NCBI RefSeq assembly: GCF_004769665.1
Contig: NZ_RQGG01000013.1
Coordinates: 62,001 to 126,000, forward strand
Length of the DNA: 64,000 nt
Direction: 5' to 3'
Source of the DNA: Leptospira kemamanensis
Lineage (GTDB): Bacteria; Spirochaetota; Leptospiria; Leptospirales; Leptospiraceae
Shown here: positions 55,619-64,000 of the stretch, in pieces
Layout of the letters: the number at the start of each line of letters is the position of its first letter
Position numbering within the stretch: the first letter of the stretch is position 1
Translations under genes and position numbers: made by a program
Notes under the pieces: model-generated
The model's database searches: none
Told to the model about the DNA's origin: nothing
Seen by the model: only the letters and a program-made list of their open reading frames with translations

Positions 55619-56366
55619 AAACGGGCCGTCTCACTTCTACAGAAGCTGAAATTCCTTCTTTTGCATCTGGAGATTGGATACTCGTGATTGTGTTTTTGAT
55701 GTCTTCTTTCACAAGTGCAAGTAAGGGTTCATGAACTTTTAAAATTCCTTTTTTGGTATCCTTCATCGCTGAGTTAGAATTTTTCTTTAACTTTGTTTGT
55801 AAGGATTTTGATTTTTTCTTTAGATCTTCTTCCGATTCAACAATCTCTTCAAAAAGATTTGGCATCTCTTTTGCTTTAAACGCATCACCAAGTAAGACAT
55901 GTCTTTTGGCGACGTCGTATCCTACAGCTTCCCCCATGAGTGCATAAACAAAGGATGGAACTTGGATTCCAATTTTCACTTCTGGGAGTCCAAAACGAAT
56001 ATCTGAAGTCGCATAACGGTAGTCACATACGAGAGCCAACATGGCTCCATATCCCAAGGCATGGCCTGAAATTTCTGCTATGGTGGGTATTGGAAGTTGG
56101 TAAAGCTCTGTTAAATTCAGGTAAAATAATTCCAAAAAAGCAGCTAAATCTTTTGCCATATCCATCGAACTGACGGTTGTCAAATCAAGGCCTAGGGAAA
56201 AAGAACCATTTGAGGAGCTCCTTAAAACCACAACTTTGGCATTGGATTCCTTTGCTGATTGAATCGCCTTTTTTAAGGCCAAAAAAGATTCATTGGAAAA
56301 ACTGTTTTTGTCATTGATAGATAGGTTGATGACCCCAACACCATCATTTAGTTCGAAACTAATCAT
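55608..56366 (-). CDS. Enoyl-CoA hydratase/isomerase family protein
   Basis: A crotonase-fold enzyme of 252 residues. The oxyanion-hole regions are in SSSNGSFSLGLDLTTV and SGHALGYGAMLALVCDYRYAT, followed by FGLPEVKIGIQVP. Typical substrates are enoyl-CoA esters in fatty-acid oxidation, but the usual acid Glu region is altered (GHALGYGA in place of GAALGGGxE), so the reaction is uncertain. A palindrome 12 bases before the start codon suggests regulation by the neighbouring MarR protein. Overlaps that gene by 11 bases. Confidence 0.85.
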   Translation of the reverse strand: MISFELNDGVGVINLSINDKNSFSNESFLALKKAIQSAKESNAKVVVLRSSSNGSFSLGLDLTTVSSMDMAKDLAAFLELFYLNLTELYQLPIPTIAEISGHALGYGAMLALVCDYRYATSDIRFGLPEVKIGIQVPSFVYALMGEAVGYDVAKRHVLLGDAFKAKEMPNLFEEIVESEEDLKKKSKSLQTKLKKNSNSAMKDTKKGILKVHEPLLALVKEDIKNTITSIQSPDAKEGISASVEVRRPVFTS

Positions 56367-56377
56367 AAATCCCTCGG

Positions 56378-56399
56378 ATTGGTTAGATATCTAACTAAT
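56378..56399. promoter_or_regulatory. Probable MarR operator upstream of enoyl-CoA hydratase gene
   Basis: GTTAGATATCTAAC (56382-56395) is a perfect 14-base palindrome; ATT and AAT flanks extend it to 22 bases with one mismatched pair. Size and TTAG/CTAA arms are typical of MarR-type operators. It stands 12 bases before the start codon, in a position to block transcription or translation of the hydratase gene. Confidence 0.6.
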
Positions 56400-56434
56400 A
56401 AAACTGTAGGTTTTCGTGACAAGAAAAAATTGAT

Positions 56435-57613
56435 TTAATTTTCGGATAGGTAGGTGTGGATGACTTCTTTCATGACGGAAAGTCCGATAGGTAGGGCATC
56501 TTCGTCAAAATCAAAAAACGAACTATGGTGAGGGTGGATGAATCCTTTTTCCTCATTTCTAGAACCAATAAAGAAATAACAACCAGGCCGTTCCATTAAG
56601 AATGCGGAAAAATCTTCACCACCCATGGTCCTTGTATTTTCTTCTGTCAGGCAATCGTCGCCTAAAACCGTTTTTGCGGCTTTTCGAACTACGTCTGCCA
56701 TCGCTTGGTCATTGATGGTTGGTTTATCAATTCGTTTGTATTCCAAATGGATTTTGGCTCCAAATCCGAGTCCAATTTGTTCCACTAATTGTTTCATTCG
56801 GAGTGGAATCATTTCGTACACTGATTTGGAATAGGTGCGAACCGTGCCATGTAAAACAGCAGTCTCTGGGATGACATTAAAAGCATTTCCAGAATGAAAC
56901 GAGCCCACTGTGACTACACAAGGTTCTAATGGATCTACATTTCTTGAAACTAAGGTTTGTAAGGCGGTCACTAGATGACTGCCTACAAGGATGGGATCAA
57001 CCGTATGTTGTGGCATGGCGCCATGGCCAGAAGTTCCTTGTACCGTGATTTTGAATTCGTCAACGGATGCCATCATGGTTCCGTTCACAACTCCCACTTT
57101 TCCTAAATCGATATGGTTCCAAACATGTAAAGCGAACACTGCATCCACTTGGTAACGATCCAAAATTCCAGATGCGATCATTCGATCTGCACCAGAACCA
57201 CCTTCTTCCGCTGGTTGAAAACAGAGTAATACTCTGCCTTTTGGAACAAAATTGGATACATCCTTTTTTAAATCAGAAGATAACGCAAGTAAGATGCTCG
57301 TATGTCCATCATGACCACAGGCATGCATTTTGCCTTCATTACGGCTTTTATACACATGGGAATTTTCTTCATGGATGGGAAGTGCATCCATATCCGCGCG
57401 GACTAATATCGTTTTTCCAGGTTTCCCTGAGTCGTAAAGCGCCACAAGCCCAGTCTCTGCAATTCCATCTTCCACTTGGAAACCCAGTGTTTCCAAATGT
57501 CTTTTGGCAAACAAAGCAGTTTCCCTTTCTTCGTATTTGAGTTCTGGATTTTGATGAAAGGTTCGTCTGTAACGAACCATTTCTTCTTTGCGATGTGTGG
57601 GGAAGGATTTCAT
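56435..57613 (-). CDS. M20 family amidohydrolase (hippurate/aminoacylase type)
   Basis: A zinc-dependent hydrolase of N-acyl amino acids or related amides. Metal and catalytic blocks are visible: ADMDALPI (Asp), [15 protein letters not shown] (His), [13 protein letters not shown] (catalytic and metal Glu), ALHVWN (His) and [13 protein letters not shown] (His). The dimerisation domain lies about 180-290. Length of 392 residues is normal. Substrate cannot be told; IAA-amino acid hydrolase-like and N-acetyldiaminopimelate deacetylase relatives are similar. It overlaps the TolC gene by 4 bases. Confidence 0.9.
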   Translation of the reverse strand: MKSFPTHRKEEMVRYRRTFHQNPELKYEERETALFAKRHLETLGFQVEDGIAETGLVALYDSGKPGKTILVRADMDALPIHEENSHVYKSRNEGKMHACGHDGHTSILLALSSDLKKDVSNFVPKGRVLLCFQPAEEGGSGADRMIASGILDRYQVDAVFALHVWNHIDLGKVGVVNGTMMASVDEFKITVQGTSGHGAMPQHTVDPILVGSHLVTALQTLVSRNVDPLEPCVVTVGSFHSGNAFNVIPETAVLHGTVRTYSKSVYEMIPLRMKQLVEQIGLGFGAKIHLEYKRIDKPTINDQAMADVVRKAAKTVLGDDCLTEENTRTMGGEDFSAFLMERPGCYFFIGSRNEEKGFIHPHHSSFFDFDEDALPIGLSVMKEVIHTYLSEN

Positions 57614-59301
57614 AATTTATCTGTTTCGAGTTTGGCGCGTTTTTCGACTTCTTCCAAGATGGAATAAAGATCTAATCCATATTTTTCAAAAAGAGAATTT
57701 TTCGCCAACTCATAACGAACTAAATTAATATTAAAATTGATTTTAGCTTGTGTGACTGCCAGTTCCGTATTGGCCAAACTATCCAAAGCATTTTTGACAT
57801 TCACTGCTGTATATCGACCTTGTCTAAATCGTTCCATAAGACCGTTATAAAAAATCTCAGTTTCACGTTTGGTTTTCAAAAGATCTTTTAAGAGAGCATG
57901 ACTTGCAAGAAGTGCCTCATAACGGATGTCAATTTCTTGTTCTATTTCCTGTTCTAAGTTTTGGATTTTAAGTTCGTTTACTTTTAAATTGGTTTCTGCG
58001 TCTCGAATGCCTGCTTTGATTCCCAAATCCCATAAAGGATAGGACATTTTTAACTCTGCATTGATTTGTGGGTAAAGAAAAGAAGTCACTCCACGTTGTC
58101 TTGCGATAAAATTTTCTTGTGGAGAAAGAAAATTTTGACCTATGGAACTATAAGAAACTGTAGCAAGTAGAGAAGGATCATCTTCGGCAAGTGCCGTCTT
58201 TAGCGCTAGTTTTGCGATTTCTCTTTCTCGTTTTAAGATTAAATAATCCGCTCGATGGTTTAACGCATATTCTTTGTCAGCTTTTAAATTGATGCCTGTT
58301 GGTAAGGTTTCACTTAAATCTGTGACACCTTCAATGGAGGAAGCTGTATCTACATTTAAAATTCGAATTAAATTACGTTCTGCTTCAATACGATCCACTT
58401 TTGCTTTTTCTAATAAAGATTGGGTTTTTAAATATGCTTGGTTCCATTGGTTTACTTCAAATCCTTCTGAAAGACCAAGTCCAGTTTTTCGTAAAGTGAG
58501 CCTTCGGATTTCTTCCGTGTTTTTAGAAACCTTTTCAAATGTGGCAATTCTAGAATCTACGATACTCAGTGACCAATAATCCACTAAGATCTTCACAACA
58601 AGTTGTGTGAGGATATTGATATAATTCTCCCGAACAAGTAATGTTTGGTTTTTTAATAATTTTGCTTTGTCTTCTTCTGTTCTACCAAATCCATATTTGA
58701 GAAGTTCCTGAGAAAGAGTCACAGACAATGCACCTGTATACATAGGTGGGGCAGCAAGCAAACTTGCAAATCCAGCGGTAGCTGGGTCAGGATTTTCAAA
58801 CGCATTCACATCATAACGAACTGTGCTGATTTCTGTTTTGAAATAAGTTCCAGTTTTGAATTGTTTTTCGACACCTGCGGCAATTCGATCTTGAGACCGG
58901 ATCGTTCCCGCAAAGATGTTGTTTCTGTTATTTGGAAATAATTGTTTGGCAGATTGAATACTTGCGAGTGCCTTCCAGGAATATTTGGACTCGTTTTTCC
59001 ACTCAGGACTATCTGCTTTTACGATTTCCAATTTGGCATTTTGGACAATGGTATTATTTTCAATGACTTGTTCGATTGCTTGGGCAATGGAAAGTCTTAG
59101 TTTTTTCGGACCCGGACCTTGGAGTTTTTCCGGTAAAACATCACCGTTTTCCCACTGGGAAAGTTGCATCCTTTTTACATCATCGTCAAAATCTGATTCT
59201 GCTAAAATGGGGAAAGAAATAAGGCTCAAAGATATTAACCAGCTGGTCAACTTTCGAGAATTTGTGAATAAATATGGGGCAAAAAACGGATATGCTTTCA
59301 A
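57610..59301 (-). CDS. TolC-family outer-membrane efflux protein
   Basis: A 563-residue outer-membrane channel subunit for efflux or type I secretion. A signal peptide (about 16-35, [19 protein letters not shown]) is followed by the two long-coil repeats of the family ([53 protein letters not shown]; then [24 protein letters not shown] and [26 protein letters not shown]). The start is TTG with AAAGG six bases upstream. No RND or ABC partner is adjacent; the amidohydrolase gene follows by ATGA-type overlap. Confidence 0.9.
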   Translation of the reverse strand: MKAYPFFAPYLFTNSRKLTSWLISLSLISFPILAESDFDDDVKRMQLSQWENGDVLPEKLQGPGPKKLRLSIAQAIEQVIENNTIVQNAKLEIVKADSPEWKNESKYSWKALASIQSAKQLFPNNRNNIFAGTIRSQDRIAAGVEKQFKTGTYFKTEISTVRYDVNAFENPDPATAGFASLLAAPPMYTGALSVTLSQELLKYGFGRTEEDKAKLLKNQTLLVRENYINILTQLVVKILVDYWSLSIVDSRIATFEKVSKNTEEIRRLTLRKTGLGLSEGFEVNQWNQAYLKTQSLLEKAKVDRIEAERNLIRILNVDTASSIEGVTDLSETLPTGINLKADKEYALNHRADYLILKREREIAKLALKTALAEDDPSLLATVSYSSIGQNFLSPQENFIARQRGVTSFLYPQINAELKMSYPLWDLGIKAGIRDAETNLKVNELKIQNLEQEIEQEIDIRYEALLASHALLKDLLKTKRETEIFYNGLMERFRQGRYTAVNVKNALDSLANTELAVTQAKINFNINLVRYELAKNSLFEKYGLDLYSILEEVEKRAKLETDKL

Positions 59302-59410
59302 TGGAAACCTTTAAAACCCCTTACAGGAACAAGATGAAAAAATGAATCTTGTCAATCAACCGAAAATGTAAAAAGCTTGGTTGGGAAAGCCTATTTTCTC
59401 GGAGAACATT

Positions 59411-61480
59411 GTGGCAAATTTGTCTAAAAAACCGAATCGTTTGGTTCATGAAAAAAGTCCTTATCTGTTACAACATGCACACAATCCTGTAGATTGGTTT
59501 CCATGGGGAAACGAAGCTTTTGAAAAAGCAAAAAAGGAAGATAAAATCATCCTTTTGTCTATTGGTTATTCCACCTGTCACTGGTGTCATGTGATGGAAC
59601 GGGAGTCCTTTGAGGACCAATCGACCGCAGAACAACTAAACCGTGACTTCGTATGCATCAAGTTAGACAGAGAAGAACGCCCTGACATAGATAAAATTTA
59701 TATGGATGCCTTACATGCGATGGGAACCCAAGGGGGTTGGCCTCTCAATATGTTCCTCACTCCAGACAAAGAACCCATTCTCGGTGGAACTTATTTTCCA
59801 CCAGAAAATCGATATGGAAAACGTAGTTTTAAAGAGGTGTTACGCCTGGTGTCAGAAGCTTGGAGAAACCAAAGAGAGGAACTCATCCAAGCCGCAGCGG
59901 ATTTGACAACGTATTTAAATGAGAACGAACGGAACTCCAGTTCCATTATAGTCCCTGGAAAAGAGATCATTACAAACAACTTCCAACGTTACATCCAATT
60001 GTATGATAAAGAATTTTTCGGATTCAAAACCAATTCGGTCAATAAATTCCCTCCCAGCATGGCACTTTCTTTTTTATTAGAGTATTACCAAATTCAAAAA
60101 GACAATCGTGCTTTAGAGATGGCATGGAATACGGCGTATGCGATGAAATCTGGTGGCATATATGACCAAATTGGTGGAGGAATTTGCCGTTATGCGACAG
60201 ACCATGAATGGCTTGTACCTCATTTTGAAAAAATGTTGTATGATAACGCTCTTTTTGTAGAAACTCTTGCCAAACTTTTCCAAATCACAGGCGAACATTT
60301 TTTTCTAGAAGCACTCGATGAAATCATCACCTACATCGAACGAGATATGTGTTTGGAAGAAGGTGGCATTGCCAGTGCTGAAGATGCCGACTCGGAAGGG
60401 GAAGAAGGAAAGTTTTATCTTTGGACAGAGAAGGAGATCGTTTCCTATGTGACGGATCCTGAGATTTTAGGGTATTGGAATGTAACGGAAGAAGGAAATT
60501 TTGAACACCAAAACATCTTACATGTCTATTGGAAGGGTAAAAATCCTTATTTGGATGGCATCCATTTCAATCCTGAATTTAAAGAAAAATTAAAGCAGAC
60601 AAAAGAAATTTTATTGCAAGTGAGAAACAAACGAATTCGCCCTCTTAGGGATGATAAAGTTTTAACCTCTTGGAATGCATTGTGGATGCGTGCTTTGTTA
60701 TCCAGTTATGAAGCCACTGGGAACGAATCTTATCTTTCCCAAACCAAAAGAATTTACCAATTTCTCTCCAAACATTTGTTACTGGAAGATGGAACTGTCC
60801 TACGAAGATACAGAGAAGGAGAGGCTAAGTTTTATGGAACGTTACCCGATTATGCGGAATGGATTTGGATCTCTATTCGATTGTTCCAACTGACTGGTGA
60901 AAAAGAATTTTACCAAACGATGAGCCGACTTTTCGAAACCATCCAATTACGTTTTGTTTCCGAGATGGGACCGTATTATGAATCTTTAGCCGAAAATTCA
61001 GATTTGATTGTGAGAACCATAGAAGGTTATGACGGTGTGGAACCTTCAGGTAATTCCACCATGCTCCATGTGTTTTATACCTTACACTCACTTGGATACT
61101 CCAAATCAAATTTAGAGAAAAAAGCCAATTCGATCTTTGCTTACTTTTTACCGGAACTCACTCAAAATTCATTGAGTTATCCTTCGATGATTTCTGCCTT
61201 TCAGAAATTCCAAACTCCATCCAAAGAAGTGATCGTGATTTACCGGAACAAATCAGAAGAAGAAGTAAAAGAGATCAGACAAAATTTAATGGGAATCTTA
61301 GATCCCTGTCTTGTATGGTTAGTGGTGGAAGAATCAGTTGCCAAGTCTTTGGAGGAAGAATTGGCAATCTTTAAAGGAAGAGATGCAGGAAATGGAATCC
61401 GTTACTTTGTGTGTCAAAATTTTAAGTGTGAACTGCCAACTGAAAACTGGCAAGATACACTTCTTCTCATACGGAAATAG
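59411..61480 (+). CDS. Thioredoxin-domain protein of the YyaL/SSP411 (DUF255) family
   Basis: A 689-residue protein from the GTG at 59411, which has GGAG at 59401-59404 and gives [33 protein letters not shown]; a TTG at 59381 is less likely. The N-terminal thioredoxin-like domain (DUF255) has [14 protein letters not shown] with CxxC, and [13 protein letters not shown]. The rest is a six-hairpin (alpha/alpha) glycosidase-like toroid ([45 protein letters not shown]). The family's function is not established; a cellobiose-epimerase-like fold has been noted. The 3' end overlaps rsfS by 14 bases. Confidence 0.9.
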   Translation: MANLSKKPNRLVHEKSPYLLQHAHNPVDWFPWGNEAFEKAKKEDKIILLSIGYSTCHWCHVMERESFEDQSTAEQLNRDFVCIKLDREERPDIDKIYMDALHAMGTQGGWPLNMFLTPDKEPILGGTYFPPENRYGKRSFKEVLRLVSEAWRNQREELIQAAADLTTYLNENERNSSSIIVPGKEIITNNFQRYIQLYDKEFFGFKTNSVNKFPPSMALSFLLEYYQIQKDNRALEMAWNTAYAMKSGGIYDQIGGGICRYATDHEWLVPHFEKMLYDNALFVETLAKLFQITGEHFFLEALDEIITYIERDMCLEEGGIASAEDADSEGEEGKFYLWTEKEIVSYVTDPEILGYWNVTEEGNFEHQNILHVYWKGKNPYLDGIHFNPEFKEKLKQTKEILLQVRNKRIRPLRDDKVLTSWNALWMRALLSSYEATGNESYLSQTKRIYQFLSKHLLLEDGTVLRRYREGEAKFYGTLPDYAEWIWISIRLFQLTGEKEFYQTMSRLFETIQLRFVSEMGPYYESLAENSDLIVRTIEGYDGVEPSGNSTMLHVFYTLHSLGYSKSNLEKKANSIFAYFLPELTQNSLSYPSMISAFQKFQTPSKEVIVIYRNKSEEEVKEIRQNLMGILDPCLVWLVVEESVAKSLEEELAIFKGRDAGNGIRYFVCQNFKCELPTENWQDTLLLIRK

Positions 61481-61832
61481 GACTCGCGTCACCCCAAAGT
61501 CGGTCTAAGGAATAATACGTACGCATTTCATCTGTCATGATATGGACACAAATTTCACCGTAGTCGAGAAGGATCCAACCTGTTGCATCCTTCGGTAAAT
61601 CTGCAAAGTTTTGACGTTTGACTGCTAGTTTTAATGGTTTCATGTACTTATCAATGTCTTTGGCACATGACCTTCCTTGTGTTTCCGTTTTGACAGTCGC
61701 AATTACAAATAATGATAAATAGGAATGAACATCTTTTAGATCCAGAAATTGAATGTTTTCACATTTTTTCTCAACTAATGTTTGTTTGATCTTTTTTAAA
61801 TGTTCTAATGTTTCCGCGCTAATATTTGGCAT
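61467..61832 (-). CDS. rsfS: Ribosomal silencing factor RsfS
   Basis: A 121-residue protein that binds ribosomal protein L14 (uL14) and prevents joining of the subunits in starvation. Blocks: [20 protein letters not shown], then [36 protein letters not shown], which is the family signature. It lies at the end of the nadD-yqeK-LytR_C-rsfS operon, the common arrangement with nadD and yqeK. The 3' end overlaps the YyaL-type gene by 14 bases. Confidence 0.95.
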   Translation of the reverse strand: MPNISAETLEHLKKIKQTLVEKKCENIQFLDLKDVHSYLSLFVIATVKTETQGRSCAKDIDKYMKPLKLAVKRQNFADLPKDATGWILLDYGEICVHIMTDEMRTYYSLDRLWGDASPISV

Positions 61833-61833
61833 T

Positions 61834-62991
61834 TTAATCCTTAGAATTTTGAAAGTCTTCCCCGACGATCACAGTGGCATCGAGGCCTAAATCTTTCCGT
61901 AAGGAAAAAAATACCTTCCTGCCTTGGAATGTATCCGAGATCATATCTGTATAATGAGTATTTCCGGAACGATTTAGAATCACTGTGGATTTAAAATTAG
62001 AATCCCAAGCATTGTCAACGGTGAGGACTTTCAGACCCTTATCATTGAGTAATACTTTTCCGTATTTGGCAAGTCCATTTTTGGGGGTTCCGTTCAGGAC
62101 TTCGATCCTTGCCCTTTCTCCTTCCGCAAACGATGGGGATCGCAAATCACTTGAAAACTTATAAAAAGCAACCTTGATGGTTTCTTCATTTGCCTTTAAC
62201 ACTTGGTCTTTGGATTTGATGCGGGCGACTGGCTCGCCTGGAACTTCGGAAACACCAAACTGGAGTTTTTCTTTCTTCAAAAAATCAAAGAAGGTCTCCC
62301 ATTCTTTTTGAGACATATTGGTGGACATTTGGCTGTGGAGATAAGCCACTTTTTGTTTTCCCATTTGTTCTCTTTTTTCGTGGATGGTTTCCAATAGAGT
62401 CAACATCACCGTTTCTTGAATTTCTAATCTACGAAAATAGGATAAAATAGAATCATCTGCTAAAGAACTCATCCAATCAAAACAATCAGGTCCATCTAAG
62501 AGATATGATTCTTTGTTTCGGGAATAGTTCTCTGTGACATGTAAGGATTTGGGTTCAAAAAATAAATGTAAACCACCTAGCAAATTGATCCAATTTTGGA
62601 ACTGTTCTTTGGTCCACACAATCTTAAAAGGGATATTGGAATCCAAAGTATCTTCTAATACGGATTTCACGTAAGAGGGAGCCGAATTTCCTTTTTCCTT
62701 CAGAGATTTTTCGCCATCATCAAAACTTGTTTTAGGATTCACAAAAAATAGGGCGGCTTTTTTTTCATTGGGATAAAATTCCGCATACATCGAAAATAAA
62801 TATTCTTCCTTATCTCCTAAAACTGAAAATAGAATCGGCATTCGTTTGCTTTGTGAAAATTTCTGATCCAATGAAAATCCCGTTTTCGATTTAAATACTA
62901 AAAAGAGCAGAGCGAATAAAAAAAAGGAACCCGCTGCGATGAAAAGAGTTTTTGCAGGGATTGTTTGTTTTGGGGAGGATTCACGTAACAT
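61834..62991 (-). CDS. Membrane-anchored LytR_C-domain protein
   Basis: A 385-residue protein with one N-terminal membrane helix (about 14-33) and a large outer part with no LCP catalytic signature complete (no conserved Arg/Asp set seen). The C-terminal domain (about 295-370, ARIEVLNGTPKNGLAKYGKVLLNDKGL, ending in a strand block with VILNRSGN) is the LytR C-terminal domain. In Leptospira such genes sit between yqeK and rsfS. Possible cell-wall polymer attachment role; the central part (about 45-290) resembles a degenerate LCP fold by layout only. Confidence 0.75.
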   Translation of the reverse strand: MLRESSPKQTIPAKTLFIAAGSFFLFALLFLVFKSKTGFSLDQKFSQSKRMPILFSVLGDKEEYLFSMYAEFYPNEKKAALFFVNPKTSFDDGEKSLKEKGNSAPSYVKSVLEDTLDSNIPFKIVWTKEQFQNWINLLGGLHLFFEPKSLHVTENYSRNKESYLLDGPDCFDWMSSLADDSILSYFRRLEIQETVMLTLLETIHEKREQMGKQKVAYLHSQMSTNMSQKEWETFFDFLKKEKLQFGVSEVPGEPVARIKSKDQVLKANEETIKVAFYKFSSDLRSPSFAEGERARIEVLNGTPKNGLAKYGKVLLNDKGLKVLTVDNAWDSNFKSTVILNRSGNTHYTDMISDTFQGRKVFFSLRKDLGLDATVIVGEDFQNSKD

Positions 62992-63600
62992 TTATTTGGT
63001 TTCCTTTAAGGATTGTAGTGCATGGTTGTAAGTAAAAAATGTATGGGGATGGATTACTTCTTTTTTTTCCATAAGAAAGGATATGGTTTGGAATGCTTTC
63101 ATAAAAATCCCAAAAGATAAATTTTCCTTTGTGTTCTGAATCCAATTTTCTAACTCAATTTGCTTTTGGCAATAGTCGGATCCTAAAAAATCTGCCGCAT
63201 ATACGATTTGGTCTAAAAGAGAAGGTTTGGGACTTCCTAAGGTATGATTTTGGATGGCAGAGCGGATCTCCGGGTCCACAAGTCCATATTCTTTTTGTAA
63301 AAACAAAGGAGCAGAGTAGGCATGATAGGCTTGGAAAGGAATTCCTTCCATTTCCAAACCAAATTCGGAGAATAAACTTTCGTGGACTTCCGCTTTTTTT
63401 TGTTTGGTGGTGTCGTGGCAAAGTCCAACCAAATAAGCTTTTTTAGGTTCGGGATATTTGTGTGCAATAGCAAGTGACTCCGCCAATTTTGCTACCCTTT
63501 GGATATGTTTCCACCTGCTTTCCGTTACATGGTTTGGGACTTCCACTTCAAAAAATGAGATCCATTCTTCTATTGTTTTTTCATTCATTTTTTGTTTCAC
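62992..63600 (-). CDS. yqeK: YqeK-type bis(5'-nucleosyl)-tetraphosphatase (HD domain)
   Basis: Hydrolyses diadenosine tetraphosphate symmetrically to ADP. The HD motif is in YLVGLCHDTTKQKKA, preceded by HIQRVAKLAESLA with the first metal His, and HAYSAPLF and IQNHTLGSPKPSLLDQIVYAADFLG provide further ligands. Length 202 residues. The frame starts at GTG 63600; an ATG 4 codons in (63588) is equally possible. The stop touches the next gene and nadD precedes by 3 bases, the usual nadD-yqeK pair. Confidence 0.92.
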   Translation of the reverse strand: MKQKMNEKTIEEWISFFEVEVPNHVTESRWKHIQRVAKLAESLAIAHKYPEPKKAYLVGLCHDTTKQKKAEVHESLFSEFGLEMEGIPFQAYHAYSAPLFLQKEYGLVDPEIRSAIQNHTLGSPKPSLLDQIVYAADFLGSDYCQKQIELENWIQNTKENLSFGIFMKAFQTISFLMEKKEVIHPHTFFTYNHALQSLKETK

Positions 63601-63603
63601 GAT

Positions 63604-64000
63604 TTAAGATTTCATTCCTGATTCTTTTTCCCGATACGATAACAAAAGTGACCTTGTATTCGGCAAAAGGGAAAAAGTTTCCCATTCTTCTGGTGTATGG
63701 TTTCTGATATGAGTGCTACTCATGGGGACGAGGGCATTGTTTAGAACAATGAGTTTTGTTTTGGGGATAAAACTGGGACAAGGGATGGTTTCGGGAGGTT
63801 TGGTAAAACGCCGAACCACAAGGAGAGAACGGATCAGAGTTAGAATTTCTTCATAGGACTTCCATTCCTGAAAACTCATCAAATTGTCTTCCCCGATCAC
63901 AAGAGATAGAGACTGGTTTGGTTCTTTTGTCTGTAACGTGTGTAAGGTTTCAATCGTATAACTGATCTGATTTTGTTTGATTTCTTCATCCCAAAGGATG
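63604..64000 (-). CDS. nadD: Nicotinate-nucleotide adenylyltransferase, C-terminal part (5' end beyond window)
   Basis: Adenylates nicotinate mononucleotide in NAD synthesis. The reading frame is open from the window edge (EIKQNQISYTIETLHTLQ, SLSLVIGEDNL), so the N-terminal HxGH motif is outside. The family blocks SYTIET, IGEDN, a conserved Trp in FQEWKSYEEI and the late ISSTxIR equivalent VPMSSTHIRNHTPEEW are present. An ATG at 63900 is internal, not the start. First gene seen of the nadD-yqeK-LytR_C-rsfS run. Confidence 0.93.
   Translation of the reverse strand, partial: ILWDEEIKQNQISYTIETLHTLQTKEPNQSLSLVIGEDNLMSFQEWKSYEEILTLIRSLLVVRRFTKPPETIPCPSFIPKTKLIVLNNALVPMSSTHIRNHTPEEWETFSLLPNTRSLLLSYREKESGMKS

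Noticed and set aside
1..64000. CRISPR arrays, tRNA or rRNA genes, insertion sequences, prophage
   Set aside because: No regularly spaced repeats, cloverleaf genes, transposases, integrases or phage genes were seen by eye in the window; a tRNA or repeat search program would settle it.

Overview
The window reads as chromosomal DNA of a spirochaete of the genus Leptospira, probably from a saprophytic (biflexa-like) lineage. This is inferred from gene content, not from a database match. Pointers are AT-rich, densely packed genes, many lipoproteins with spirochaete-type lipoboxes, a DUF1574 protein paired with an MBOAT acyltransferase, OmpL47-like Ig repeats, many sensor proteins ending in SpoIIE-type phosphatase, adenylate cyclase or GGDEF domains, and a futalosine-pathway menaquinone enzyme. 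No rRNA, tRNA, CRISPR array, insertion sequence or phage gene was seen. No gene-free stretch exceeds 300 bases; the longest gap is about 190 bases (42583-42768).

Layout. 1-3054: end of an mgtE magnesium transporter, a lipoprotein, a LEA-like lipoprotein and exonuclease III. 3105-9227: signalling operon of a membrane adenylate cyclase, a FecR-domain protein with about five fibronectin-like repeats, and a DUF5683 membrane protein. 9271-16469: housekeeping run hisD-panC-mfd-lipoprotein-uppP. 16402-28621: 7TM-sensor phosphatase with TPRs, rlmI, MBOAT/DUF1574 pair, a J-like protein, miaB, an LptF/LptG permease, a pseudo-receiver coiled-coil protein, a helical secreted protein and mgsA. 28583-33677: small unknown genes and a two-gene operon of secreted TPR and NHL/VWA proteins. 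33810-42582: prfC, a second FecR/LysM plus SpoIIE-phosphatase operon, a membrane Fe-S oxidoreductase probably feeding electrons from fatty-acid oxidation to quinone, and mqnC. 42769-45544: diguanylate cyclase, GerMN protein and HAD phosphatase. 45597-48483: a tightly coupled trio of lysine-2,3-aminomutase-like radical SAM enzyme, D-Ala-D-Ala-ligase-like ATP-grasp enzyme and haem-oxygenase-like di-iron protein. This is the best candidate for an undescribed biosynthetic system. 48449-51568 (minus): bacterioferritin, THUMP RNA methyltransferase, N-acetylglutamate synthase and a DCC thiol oxidoreductase. 51648-56366: thiolase-like protein, GT9 glycosyltransferase, aminopeptidase P, a MarR regulator and an enoyl-CoA hydratase with a palindromic operator. 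56435-64000: M20 amidohydrolase, TolC, a YyaL/DUF255 protein, then rsfS-LytR_C-yqeK-nadD, with nadD cut by the window edge.

The genome is very compact. Same-strand neighbours repeatedly share a 4-base overlap (ATGA or TTGA). Of 11 convergent pairs, seven overlap at their 3' ends and two more lie within 3 bases. One ATGA junction appears to have become ATAA, leaving an RNA methyltransferase without a standard start codon where homology says it should begin. A strong inverted repeat with U-tract hides the ribosome-binding site of a LysM-FecR gene.
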